Assembly: GCF_910592395.1 (NCBI RefSeq)
Contig: NC_088315.1
Coordinates: 1,118,501-1,182,500, forward strand
Direction: 5' to 3'
Length of the DNA stretch: 64,000 bases
From: Lineus longissimus
Lineage: Eukaryota; Nemertea; Pilidiophora; Heteronemertea; Lineidae
The notes under the pieces were generated by a model. It had not been told where the DNA came from. It searched no databases and saw only the letters and a list, made by a program, of their open reading frames with translations. Position numbers and translations under genes: made by a program. Below, piece after piece: positions 1 through 9,840 of the stretch (positions are counted from its first letter, which is position 1; every line of letters begins with the position of its first letter).

Positions 1-674
1 TCAAAGTACAAGTTCTAAACTGACCAGTGAGACCACATTTTCTTAAATATATTATCAAAAAGCATATTTCTGTGATGGCCTGACTCTGTAGATTAAGAAT
101 CAACCACAGATTGAGAATTAATTCCACTTTGGTCCATCCCAGCCATGTATTTACCACAACTTGACATTTTGATAAGCTCTATGTGACTGTGCCACACTTC
201 CGGTCGTGGATGAATACAGGTCTCTGCCCATAAAAGTAAGTCACTCTATTGCAAATTACTTCCCACTAACAAGTTGAGGTGTGCCCACAAGTTGCTCGGC
301 AATCAAAATGGATTGATACGACGAACACCAGAGTTCAAAGGCGAGAAAGGATTCACTTTTTGCCCACATCAACGCATCATTCATTGAAATCGCTGTTGAT
401 CGAGGAGCGACACGTGGCCATCGGAGTGACTAGGGAGATGAGAGCTGGCGATTCAGTCCATGCCTGTTCGAACAGGCCACCATTCCTCTCCTACACTGCT
501 TTGGAGTCTTTGGTAAACGTGGATGAGATCATCAGTGGGTGGCGACTTCTTCCTAGATTTTCTGAAGACAGAAAATAGAATTCAATTCAATACAGTACAT
601 GATTGTGGCAGAGCAAGGGACAAGGATGTGACGTGACAAGATCGAAGAGCAAGACCAGCGTGAATCTACACGAC
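1..674. other. Intergenic, no gene supported
   Basis: Open frames here are short, begin without context and resemble nothing I recognise. No convincing splice pairs or RNA gene seen. Confidence 0.5.
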
Positions 675-835
675 ACACTATGGACTAGTGGCTCAGACCC
701 TCAACTAGAGGTCAAAAGGTCCCTGGTTCGAATCCTACTGTCGGTGAGAGACTCAGGCAGGTCTCTTAGACACTTGCCTCACTACCCAGATGTATAAATG
801 GGTTCTGGCGCTGGGCATATGGACAAATGGGACAG
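675..835 (+). repeat. tRNA-derived SINE-like element
   Basis: A perfect RNA polymerase III B box, GGTTCGAATCC, lies at 725-735, preceded by an A-box-like TGGCTCAGACC at 689-699. The tail at about 775-810 (CTCACTACCCAGATGTATAAATGGG when read in pieces) resembles the post-tRNA body seen in invertebrate SINEs. The A-to-B spacing fits a tRNA head. It is a SINE rather than a tRNA gene because no acceptor-stem pairing closes the cloverleaf. Exact ends are not resolved. Confidence 0.6.
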
Positions 836-2660
836 CATTTTTTCCTTCTTTTTTTGTTACTAACAGGATTGTGTGCAGCCCAGGCTTCAATCTCTTCATC
901 TATCTGGGCCCTCGACGATGGCACCTTTGGTCCTTCCTTTTCCAACAAGTGTCTGAAACAGTGAAAACAAAAACACAGTGGAAATCATTGACGGCGTTGT
1001 AGGTTAGACACTGCTGCTCAAATGATTTGAAATATTCTCCTCACAACCCAAAGAAGAAAACCTAGGTGGCTTTTTCGTTATGCATTTCTTTGCAGTGAAT
1101 TAACGAGTAAACATCGTCTCTCAGACACTTGGGAAACGCATCTGAGAGCATCTCAGTTTCAAAATTTTCCTGCTGGAGACCCCCAGACCTCCCTTCGTGG
1201 GTGAGCGCCTACTGCGCTTTCATGTGATTGTGAGGGCGAGCCCTCACCATATTCAGGCTTCGCCCTCAACGGGGCCCCCTCTATCCAGCTGTGCTGGATC
1301 CACTCCCTTATTTGATGGTGACCTACCATTGTTGTCCAGCCACCAGTCAGACAAGGATCCCCTTTTGCGATTTGTTGCTACTTCTGGCTGTACCAGGGCT
1401 ACTTTTTGCTGGGTCACTGGATGTACCAAGTCATGCCCGCTGAAACAACGAGTGATCATATCAACATTGTTGTGGCGATACTCTACACCATCCCTTCGCA
1501 ATTCCCACAGCCCGTGATCACTGTTCACTAAAAGATTTGAGAAACAAGTCGTCACAATTCCGTTGGCGTCATATGCAATTTGAATTGCAGCAGACGTCGC
1601 GGTTTAACATAAGTTGTGTACCGGTGCTACCGAATACGCTGCATGACACAAGGGCCTTAACATCACAGTAGAAAAGAATCATATTGAATTTGGCTAAATC
1701 ACAGGGCTCAGCCAGGCCTCTGAATCTGATATCATGATGGGGGGCGGGCGAGGGGGTTGGTCCAGCAGCGGCTGGCAGCGGACATTTGTCTTGACTCTTG
1801 CTTAGCGCTGCTACAGCTTAAAGTGCTGTGGTACAGTCTAGAAGCAGTGTCATCATTGGCGAAATGGACCAAAGTTTGTGAGGGGCTGAGTTTCGTCCAA
1901 AAATAGATCTGTTTACACAGTCACTACGGCAATGGCGTATTGCAGGTACACGTCAACGGGTCATTTATTGTCGGACGTCAGTTCGCCAAGAAAACCAAAG
2001 GAATCGAAGGATTCATTGAACTCATCAACACATCATTAGTTTTCAGTGAAGTGCAACTGTATTCCTAGGTAAATCACTTTGGTATATAGAGAGTAAGATT
2101 ACAATTAACTCACGTTAAAGTTTGATTCCGGGGAGGTAGCGTTGTCAGTACGTTGGTTTAGGGGCGCAATAACCTAGCTTATAGCGAGCAATTAGTACAC
2201 TAAGATTTCAGTGATTAACATAATAGTTGCAAGTATTTGGCATTTTAGACTCATAATTCGTGCTACAATAACTACGTTGTAAACATAATGTTCAAAATTG
2301 ATTCATGAAAAAGTTGTTAGGGCAATATCAAGCAAGCAGTAATGGAAAAAAGTGTAATTCCATTAACTGAATATTGTTTTTAGACACTATAACATTTTAG
2401 GCCTACTTTTCCGTAAACCACGAGAACAATGTATGTGAAAAAAACAACACATATAAGTGAGGCGCCGAGTATACAGTAATTGTAAGGTAAAGAAAAGCTC
2501 GGTCTCTAAAGTCTGGAGGTCCGGAGTCCGTAAATGTGACGGTCACGAGAGTGGCTCGTTCTTACGGATAGATCGAGAGGGCGGGCGCTGGGGTTCCGCC
2601 GACGGTGCTCGCATGCATTAGTCGTATCCCCGAAACCTTTACAACGCGAACAAAGCTGGT
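836..2660. other. Intergenic, GC-richer patch at 1160-1560
   Basis: No gene is supported. Around 1195-1555 both strands are open for about 100 codons; the minus-strand reading (1555 to 1253) is fairly protein-like, but I recognise no family and see no clear splice partners. It may be a decayed transposon piece. 2510-2660 is GC-rich and leads into the first minisatellite array. Confidence 0.4.
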
Positions 2661-2666
2661 GGCATC

Positions 2667-3125
2667 CCTGACGGTATAGGAATTGACGGTGAGGTAACAA
2701 AAAAACTCGTGGCATATCGGATGCGCATCCGATGACGGTAAAGAAATTGACGGTAAAGGATCTCGTGGCATATCGGATGCGCATCCGAAGACGGTAAGGG
2801 AATTGACGGTGAAGGATCTCGTGGCATATCGGATGCGCATCCGATGACGGTAAAGGATCTCGTGGCATATCGGATGCGCATCCGAAGACGGTAAGGGAAT
2901 GGACGGTGAAGGATCTCGTGGCATATCGGATGCGCATCCGAAGACGGTAAGGGAATTGACGGTGAAGGATCTCGTGGCATATCGGATGCGCATCCGAAGA
3001 CGGTAAGGGAATTGACGGTAAGGGAATTGACGGTGAAGGATCTCGTGGCGTATCGGATCCGAAGACGGTAAGGGAATTGACGGTGAAGGATCTCGTGGCA
3101 TATCGGATGCGCATCCGATGACGGT
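2667..3125. repeat. 56-bp minisatellite array, copy 1
   Basis: About eight tandem units of roughly 56 bp, some shortened, each holding GGATCTCGTGGCATATCGGA and one or two GACGGTAA-type blocks. Every full unit contains an uninterrupted palindrome, TCGGATGCGCATCCGA, which in some units extends to the 18-mer ATCGGATGCGCATCCGAT. Two unit subtypes occur (CGAAGACGGTAAGGG and CGATGACGGTAAAGA). The array ends in GATGACGGTTTTATA followed by an AT microsatellite (3126-3160). A closely similar array, in the same orientation and with the same end, lies at 6590-7113. Long open frames across the array on the minus strand are a by-product of the repeat. Confidence 0.9.
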
Positions 3126-3213
3126 TTTATATACATATATATATATTATATAAATTTTAGTTTTACACTATTATGTAAGTGCAAGCTCTAGTGAGCTCAC
3201 ACAACTGTTTGAC

Positions 3214-4283
3214 AGTCCTGGCTCCTCCATCGTGCTGACAACATGATGAGAGAGATGAGACAGTCACAGCCAGGCAAAAAAAGTCTTGGCTGCTCTGCCA
3301 AGTTGTCAACATGGTGAGAGAGATGAGGAAGTCACAGCCAGGCCGAATCAGTCCTGGCTGCTCCACCGCGTTGACAACATGATGAGAGAGATGAGACAGT
3401 TACAGCCATTGGCTGCTCTGCCAAGTTGTCAACATGGTGAGAGTGATGAGGAAGTCACAGCCAGGCCGAATCAGTCCTGGCTGCTCCACCGTGTTGACAA
3501 CATGATGAGAGAGATGAGGAAGTCACAACCAGGCCGAATCAGTCCTGGCTGCTCCACCGCGTTGACAACATGATGCGAGTGATGAGACAGTCACAGCCAG
3601 GCCGCATCAATCTTCGCCGCACTGCCTAGTTGTTAATAAGGCGAGAGAGATGGGACAGTCAGAGCCAGGCCGAATCAGTTCTGGCTGCTCCACCGTGTTG
3701 ACAATAATTATGGTGAGAGAGATGAGACAGTCACAGCCAGGCCAAATCAGTCTTGGCTGCTCTGCCAAGTTGTCAACATGGTGAAAGAGATGAGGCAGTC
3801 ACAGCCAGGCCGAATCAGTCCTGGCTGCTCCACCGTGTTGACAACATGATGAGAGAGATGAGGAAGTCACAACCAGGCCGAATCAGTCCTGGCTGCTCCA
3901 CCGTGTTGACAACATGATGAGAGTGATGAGACAGTCACAGCCAGGCCGCATCAATCTTCGCCGCACTGCCTAGTTGTTAATATGGTGAGAGAGATGAGAG
4001 ACAGTCACAGCCAGGCCAAATCAGTCTTGGCTGCTCTGCCAAGTTGTCTATATGGTGAGAGAGATGAGACAGTCACAGCCAGGCGGCATCAGTCTTCGCC
4101 GCACTGCCTAGTTGTTAATATGGTGAGAGAGATGAGACAGTCACAGCCAGGCCAAATAAGTCTTGGCTGCTCTGCCAAGTTGTCGACATGGTGAGATAGA
4201 TGAGGAAGTCACAGCCAGGCCGAATCAGTCCTGGCTGCTCCACCGTGTTGACAACATGATGAGAGAGATGAGATAGTCACAGC
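3214..4283. repeat. 68-bp minisatellite array
   Basis: Around fifteen tandem units of about 68 bp. Units contain GTCACAGCCAGGCCGAATCA, then TGGCTGCTCCACCGTGTTGA, then CAACATGATGAGAGAGATGA with local variants (for example GCTCTGCCAAGTTGTCAACA and the CGCCGCACTGCCTAGTTGTT variant). The variants alternate, which points to higher-order amplification. Open frames on either strand carry no protein signature. Confidence 0.9.
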
Positions 4284-4465
4284 CACAGTACTTCGATCGT
4301 TTCTCCTCCGCACGTGCTAGGACGTGTCTGTCGGAGCTGACAGCTATCTCGATGATTAGGACATCCTTTTCCTTCTCATAGAAGACGAGCATGTCGGGGT
4401 GCCGGTGTTTTATAGCCGGGCCCGTGGGGACTCGCGAGTCCCAGAGCAATCTCAGCTTCTTTCCA
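4284..4465 (-). mobile_element. Retroelement-derived ORF fragment
   Basis: On the minus strand an open segment reads LLWDSRVPTG, then HRHPDMLVFYEKEKDVLIIE, then IAVSSD and an EEKRSKY stretch. This order (R/K-PD, an acidic/basic spacer, hydrophobic IIE(I/V)AV, then an EEK...KY helix) is typical of the short region downstream of reverse transcriptase in several non-LTR elements. It is cut off by the adjoining 68-bp array, whose sequence continues in frame, so only about 55 codons survive. There is no RT domain in the window. The family cannot be fixed from this scrap. Confidence 0.5.
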
Positions 4466-4497
4466 GAGTACGAGTGGTCATTGGAACCGGTGTAATG

Positions 4498-4545
4498 TTT
4501 TTGAGTGTTTCTGTTTTTGAGTGTTTCTGTTTTTGAGTGTTTCCC
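4498..4545. repeat. 16-bp repeat, three copies
   Basis: TTTTTGAGTGTTTCTG occurs three times head to tail; the last copy ends in CCCC. It directly follows the retroelement scrap. Confidence 0.8.
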
Positions 4546-5559
4546 CTCATTGTTTGGGAACGCTCAAAAATAGATTGACAAGTTTTTCTGTGTATCCCCC
4601 CATTGAAAAGTCGTGGTCTCTCTAGCTGCCTATTGTTTGGAAACACTGACACATGGGAAACAACCACAGATGTTACACCGGCTTCTCAAGACCACATACC
4701 GATGGTATCCATCAATATGTGTCTCCTTGACTGATGTAAACAGTACCGGTACCATTATATAGAGGATGTAGGGGCATGCAATGGCTGTATGGGAGGATAG
4801 GTCATGCCCCAGACATCAACAATCGGTGATCCTCAATATTGGTCACCATGGCATGCATGCATGCATATCTTAGAATAAATTAACTATGTTGCATATACAT
4901 GGCTGTATAGCAAAATAGTCAAAATTAGCAAAGATATGCACATGTCACTGTGCTACGAGTATTTGGTCAGCAGGCGTTCGTCTATTACGCGATCACGACC
5001 ACTTCAAAACGTTGAGCAGATAAACGAAAGTTTGATACCTAACTAATTTCTGAAAGATCAATATTTTGGTTTTGCTAATGTGCCTTCACTAATATGTTCT
5101 TTCGTTTTCATCTCAAGAAATATCAACCTGAAAGTGATCTTGATTTTATCGATAGATATCTATTACACCAATTAATATTCTTATGTAAGAGTTTTTTAAA
5201 TATATTTGTCATAACAATTTTACAATACCCAAAATATGGGTCATACCAGCAGACCACAGGCCTAGTCTACATATAGGCCCCTACTATAAATCAGATACTT
5301 GGTCGTGGTCAATTGGACAGATTACCACTCGGAAGAGATTGCCCCCATGTTTATTAGAAATGTCTTTAGGACCGACTGACTGATGAGACTGCCCATATGA
5401 TTATTGGAGATGTCTCTTGGACAAATTTCTCTTCGAGTAATTTCTAATTGAGGAGCCAGCACAATTAAATACTCCATTGGCATGTGTGATGTTATCATCA
5501 GTATCTTTGTCACAATTCTGTATCCACTTTCATCTCGGTTGTGTTGGCATTTGTTTCAG
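4546..5559. other. Intergenic, no gene supported
   Basis: AT-rich sequence with a short GCATGCATGCATGC run near 4851-4864. No coding signal apart from the sulfatase relic that follows. Confidence 0.5.
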
Positions 5560-5720
5560 GTATCGCACATTCCCAGAAACCCAATGTTCTGTTGATTGTT
5601 GTGGATGATTTGAGACCAGCTATTGGCTGCTAGTGCTACGGCTAAAAATCAAACGAGGACTGACAACGAATTTGAGGGCTTCTTTCCAAAATTACACTGC
5701 AGATAAATTGATCAAGTAAA
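5560..5720 (+). pseudogene. Sulfatase (iduronate-2-sulfatase-like) exon relic
   Basis: After a clear acceptor (TTTGTTTCAG, ending 5559) the phase-1 frame reads AHSQKPNVLLIVVDDLRPAI, then GC, then TAG at 5631-5633. The run KPNVLLIVVDDLRP is the N-terminal strand of the sulfatase fold; in active enzymes the DD pair binds calcium. The DLRPxxGCYG form matches the iduronate-2-sulfatase branch. The stop lies in a 6-bp block just before the expected Tyr-Gly. About 60 bp further on, CTGCAG is followed by a phase-1 reading D-K-L-I-K and a stop, matching the next expected residues of the family. No active-site Cys exon or other sulfatase exon is visible downstream, so I call a broken remnant. The second piece is less certain than the first. 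Confidence 0.6.
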
Positions 5721-5914
5721 GTATTTTTATGTAGATATTGACGTCATTTTGGTGGCACGTTTAAGATGACTGTGGTCCCAAGTAGTACTCAAGTTGTACT
5801 TAAAGAGTTGTCAGGTAGATATTGTGTACTGCCAGTCTCGTGAGATCAGATAACCAGCTGGCAGAGGTTGGTTGTTCCATTGTCCGTCCCCGCCCCCCCC
5901 CCCCACTCCCCTTA

Positions 5915-6445
5915 TTTAGGGGGTACATAGGCTTGTTCCCAAGTTTTAAAATCACCCCCTAATGGAAGGAAACAGCATTTTTTTGTACCCCCTATTTGCG
6001 GGCTTTTGTGAGGAAATTGACCCCCTATTTGAAGGAAGGATTTGATCTTACCCCCCTAATTGAAGGGAGTCTTGGATCCCTACCCCGAGGATTGTGTTTG
6101 ATACCTTGGTGATAGCAGCTGTGTTTCCTCTTCATCATCATCAAGGGCTTCCTGAGCAACATGTCTAAGGTGGGTCTGCACTTCTGGAGCAGCAAAGTTC
6201 ACATCCCCATCAGGATCTTCATGGAAATGCATAACGTGTTCCTGAACATCATCTCCTTGCTGCTGAGGATCCTCAGAAGACCCAGGGAAGGAAAACATGA
6301 GAAAATATACCCCTATTTTCAGTTTTTGAAGGGAAAATAGCAGTAATAACACCCCTATTTTATTGATTTTTCGGGGATTTTTCCCCGAAACAAGAGTGAA
6401 AATTAACCCCCTTTTCCCGAAAAATCGGGAACGCGCCTGCGGCCC
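5915..6445. repeat. Degenerate repeat with an embedded acidic ORF
   Basis: Imperfect motifs of the form CCCCCTATTTGAAGGAAGG recur at 5915-6080 and again at 6305-6445, so they bracket a central segment. The centre, on the minus strand (about 6290 to 6100), is open and acidic (HFHEDPDGDVNF, ALDDDEEETQLLSPR) and ends at a good donor, AAG|GTATCA. This looks like a decayed mobile element carrying a captured or native exon. I do not recognise the protein. Confidence 0.35.
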
Positions 6446-6589
6446 CCTTGACTATGGAGGTGGGGGGGGGGGCGGGTGTCCGTCCTTGTGAGATGATTAC
6501 CACGGTACAACCAAATCAGTTGTCTTGTACAGCTAAATGACCATTTGAAGTTGTGTCAATGACTTCCCAACCTGACCAGATAACCAGCT

Positions 6590-7113
6590 GCGCATCCGAC
6601 ATGCGCATCCGATGACGGTAAAGAAATTGACGGTAAAGGATCTCGTGGCATATCAGATGCGCATCCGAAGACGGTAAGGGAATTGACGGTGAAGGATCAC
6701 GTGGCATATCGGATGCGCATCCGATGACGGTAAAGAAATTGACGGTAAAGGATCTCGTGGCATATCGGATGCGCATCCGAAGACGGTAAGGGAATTGACG
6801 GTGAAGGATCTCGTGGCATATCGGATGCGCATCCGATGACGGTAATTGACGGTAAAGGATCTCGTGGCATATCGGATGCGCATCCGAAGACGGTAAGGGA
6901 ATTGACGGTGAAGGATCTCGTGGCATATCGGATGCGCATCCGATGACGGTAATTGACGGTAAAGGATCTCGTGGCATATCGGATGCGCATCCGAAGACGG
7001 TAAGGGAATTGACGGTGAAGGATCTCATGGCATATCGGATGCGCATCCGAAGACGGTAAGGGAATTGACGGTAAAGGATCTCGTGGCATATCGGATGCGC
7101 ATCCGATGACGGT
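6590..7113. repeat. 56-bp minisatellite array, copy 2
   Basis: About nine units of the same repeat as at 2667-3125, same orientation, same palindrome (TCGGATGCGCATCCGA), same two subtypes and the same terminal GATGACGGTTTTATA followed by an AT-rich tail. Two units carry a shortened GGTAATTGACGGTAAAGG spacer. The array stops about 180 bp before the GLEBS exon. Confidence 0.9.
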
Positions 7114-7295
7114 TTTATAGATATATATATGTAGTCAGGGTGACTGCGCAGGCTGCCGCTGATGCTGAGAGATCCTCATAGGTGAGGACGTCGTCCTGTT
7201 TAGCCAAAGATCATCAAGACTGTTCTGCTTTTGGCATGTCTTAGCTTGTTCAGCAATCGACTGTTTTGCGGTTTACAACTTTCTTTCCTTTTCAG

Positions 7296-7561
7296 CCCAA
7301 TTTGGCACAGTGGTCAGATTTCGTCCAGTCCCAGGCACAGACACCGTGTTGGAGAACGGAGTCAGCCAATCTATCGCGACAAGACACCAGTGCATCGCCG
7401 CGATGCAGGAATACGAGTCCAAATCACCGGAGGAGTTACGCTTTGAGGATTATAAGCTGAATCGAAAGTGTTCGCCGTTTTCTAATCTGGCTAATGCTTT
7501 CTTGGACTTTAGATTGTTTAGTGAGGCTGCAGCTGACCCAACTATTGTGGAACTGAATTGA
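7296..7561 (+). CDS. Nup98-like GLEBS (Rae1-binding) exon, solo
   Basis: A pyrimidine-rich acceptor ending TTTTCAG at 7295 opens a phase-1 exon that reads QFGTVVRFRPVPGTDT, then NGVSQSIATRHQCIAAMQEY, then ESKSPEELRFEDYKLNRK. This matches the GLEBS segment of nucleoporin Nup98, the hairpin that docks the mRNA-export factor Rae1/Gle2; the paired acidic residues EE and the LRxEDY stretch are all kept. In Nup98 this motif is embedded in GLFG repeats, but here the frame runs about 30 further unrelated codons to TGA (7559-7561), with AATAAATAAATAA about 155 bp later. No GLFG codons are seen on either side; a minisatellite lies immediately upstream. It may be the last exon of a short Rae1-binding gene, an alternative Nup98 end, or a duplicated relic. 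Family call is strong; gene status is open. Confidence 0.7.
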
Positions 7562-7715
7562 TCAGAAATTCGGTACGCATACCGGCGAAGAAGACCCCTG
7601 AACCCGAACTTTACAAACTGAAGTACACACTGTGTCGTACTTTGTCGTGTACTTTGTCGTGTACACTTTTGAATTTTGTTTCCACTCTGGTTACTTTCCA
7701 TGTACATTGTATGTG

Positions 7716-7725
7716 AATAAATAAA
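7716..7725 (+). promoter_or_regulatory. Polyadenylation signal after GLEBS exon
   Basis: Overlapping AATAAA hexamers (AATAAATAAATAA) 155 bp after the stop codon, placed where the 3' end of a transcript from the GLEBS exon would be expected. Confidence 0.5.
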
Positions 7726-7866
7726 TAATTCTCGTCGCCAAAACACGTCACCAAATCTGATGTATGCCATTGGTCAGTTTTTTGACAACCCACTTGTCCT
7801 TATCGTGATAGACCAAGGCCTTCGATATTAAGAACCATGGCTCACTTTAATTGATTGGATACAAAA

Positions 7867-9840
7867 ATGTTTCTGCGGCGGGCGCTTCGTTTCTCCATAA
7901 AGGCCGGGATCAACAACCATGGGCGTGGTCTCCGGGCCCTCACACAACTTGCTGGCCGACCGGGCATAGTTGACGAGGAAACGTTCAGGTATCCTAAACA
8001 CTTAGGAAGTTACCGAGATGATTTACCATTCGGGATTAACGGCGACGGCGTAGAGAAGACGAACCTGGAGTCTTATTCTCGCGACATCCGTCCGAAATTA
8101 GACCAGTTGCTTCTAAAGCACGGGGGTGTCATTTTCAAGGGGCTACCATTGGATTCCAGTATTGAGTTTTCCCGGTTCATTCGGGCCCTTGGCTACGATG
8201 GTATGGATTATGTTGGTGGTGTGGCCTCGCGTTTGAAGATTGCCGAAGGAGTCATTGAAGCCAGTACGTACGAAGAACATGAAGACACGATGGAACCTCA
8301 CTGCGAGATGGCCTACTTCTCCGTATTTCCTCATCTCGTTAGTATCAATACTAGTTCGGCATTCAAAGATTTCCGAAAGGAGAAAATGGAGTTGCATTAT
8401 ACTCATTCACTCACTCCTGCAACTTGACAACTCCTTACAATGTAGTATGTGGTTTCAAATTGTTGCTACTGGAGGAAAAGTTGGCAAATTGTCTAAATGA
8501 CGTTTCGATTACGATTTTATCTGAGACTAACTCACACTTGTCCATGTCATAACTAACCTTTGTGCTTTATATGCCTCGGGCCACATTTTGTCTTTATGTT
8601 TTCTGTTTCAGTTTTTCCTCTATTGTGAAGTCGCCCCATCAGCGGGTTGCGGGGGAGAATGCGGGGTGACAGACCAGAGGGAAGTGCTCCTGAAACTGGA
8701 CCCAGAGGTGGTGGAAAAGTTCAAGAAAAAGGGCGTACGGTACCATCGCTGCTTGACGAATAGAGACACCCCCAACCCTCTTCATGGCTATGGCTCTTGG
8801 CAGTCGGTAAGGACATTATTTCTAAAGGACGAGTGTCCGGGACCGAAAAGATTATATCGGTCGCTCTAGGCTCTGGGACCTGCATCTCAATCTGTCATTA
8901 AACAGGACGAAAACATTGATTTCTGATACAAGGAATTCTCTAAAAATAACATGTTGTGGTCAAGGTAGATCATTGATCTGTAAGGTCAATTGATAAGACC
9001 CGCTCCGGCAAAGGAAGACGCGCTTGTCCGACAAATGACTTTTACAGGAAAAATGTCTATAAGTTTTATGAAAGGAACCTTGAAACAGTACATTCGTACT
9101 TTTTGTGTCATAGTATTTTTTTGAAATGATATGGCCTACCGGCTCGTTGTTCAGAGAAAAGAAGTAATTTCAAGACGATCCATTAAATCGTACATTGTCT
9201 TATTTTCATTCTAGTCCCTGAGAACCGACGATCGCAAGGAAGCCGAGAGGAAACTGGCGGAAGCTGGTCATCGCCCTGATCAGTACCATTGGAACGAGGA
9301 TGGCTCTCTGAGATTTTGGACTACATCCCAAGTGCTGGTACCACATTACAAAACAGGTACAGTACACGTGAGCATCATACTCGCATAAGGACCGATTCAA
9401 CTGGAGCGTTTCCTCCCTTGGTCGGTGCGGCAGCAGATTGTCAAAAATGAGCCAAACATGTCTCGTGAATGTAACCCTAATACATGTACATGTAATATCA
9501 ATCTTTTGTTTCAGGCGAGATGATGTGGTTCAACCAGGTCGACAGCATGAATTGGACCTACTTTAAAAGCAAGACAGGCAAACTCTACGACCTGCTTAAG
9601 AATGAAGACCCTGCCATGTCTCCCTTCACAACATACTACGGAGACGGCACAGACATAGAACCCGATGTTCTACAGCACATCAGAGAAGTACAGTGGCGGT
9701 GTACCGTCGCCGAACAGCCGCAACAGGGAAATGTCCTAGCGTTGGACAATATGAGAGTTGCACACAGCAAGTTTGGTTACAAGGGTCCGAGGACGATGCG
9801 GGTTGCACTTGCGCGTTGGGCGGACAGCGATTCGAAATAG
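7867..9840 (+). CDS. TauD/clavaminate synthase-like 2-oxoglutarate dioxygenase
   Basis: Four coding exons, 7867-8337, 8612-8806, 9215-9356 and 9515-9840, join in frame (phases 0, 0, 1) to give 377 residues ending in TAG. All introns are GT-AG. The ATG at 7867 is the first after an in-frame stop at 7852. The basic, Asp/Glu-free start (MFLRRALRFS) suggests mitochondrial import. The protein is a TauD-superfamily Fe(II)/2-oxoglutarate oxygenase: the proximal metal pair is H145-x-E147 in EPHCEMAYF, the distal His is about residue 353 in DNMRVAHSKFGYKGPR, and the Arg for the 2-oxoglutarate carboxylate follows in GPRTMR. The HxE form and EMAY context are closer to clavaminate-synthase-like proteins than to gamma-butyrobetaine or trimethyllysine hydroxylases. 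Substrate is unknown. All catalytic residues are present, so it should be active. Confidence 0.9.

Noticed and set aside
1253-1555. Minus-strand 100-codon frame
   Set aside because: Protein-like but with no recognised motif or splice context; the opposite strand is equally open, as expected of a GC-rich patch.
2506-3136. Three overlapping minus-strand frames of 165-202 codons
   Set aside because: They are the three readings of the 56-bp minisatellite; the repetitive peptides have no independent support.
6516-7089. Minus-strand frames of 76-176 codons
   Set aside because: Same minisatellite, second array.
7113-7295. Upstream GLFG exon of a full Nup98 gene
   Set aside because: No FG-repeat codons are present; only repeat end and intron-like sequence.
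8338-8427. Continuation of dioxygenase exon 1 to an in-frame stop
   Set aside because: The donor GTTAGT at 8338 joins in phase to exon 2, restoring the family sequence; the rest is intron.
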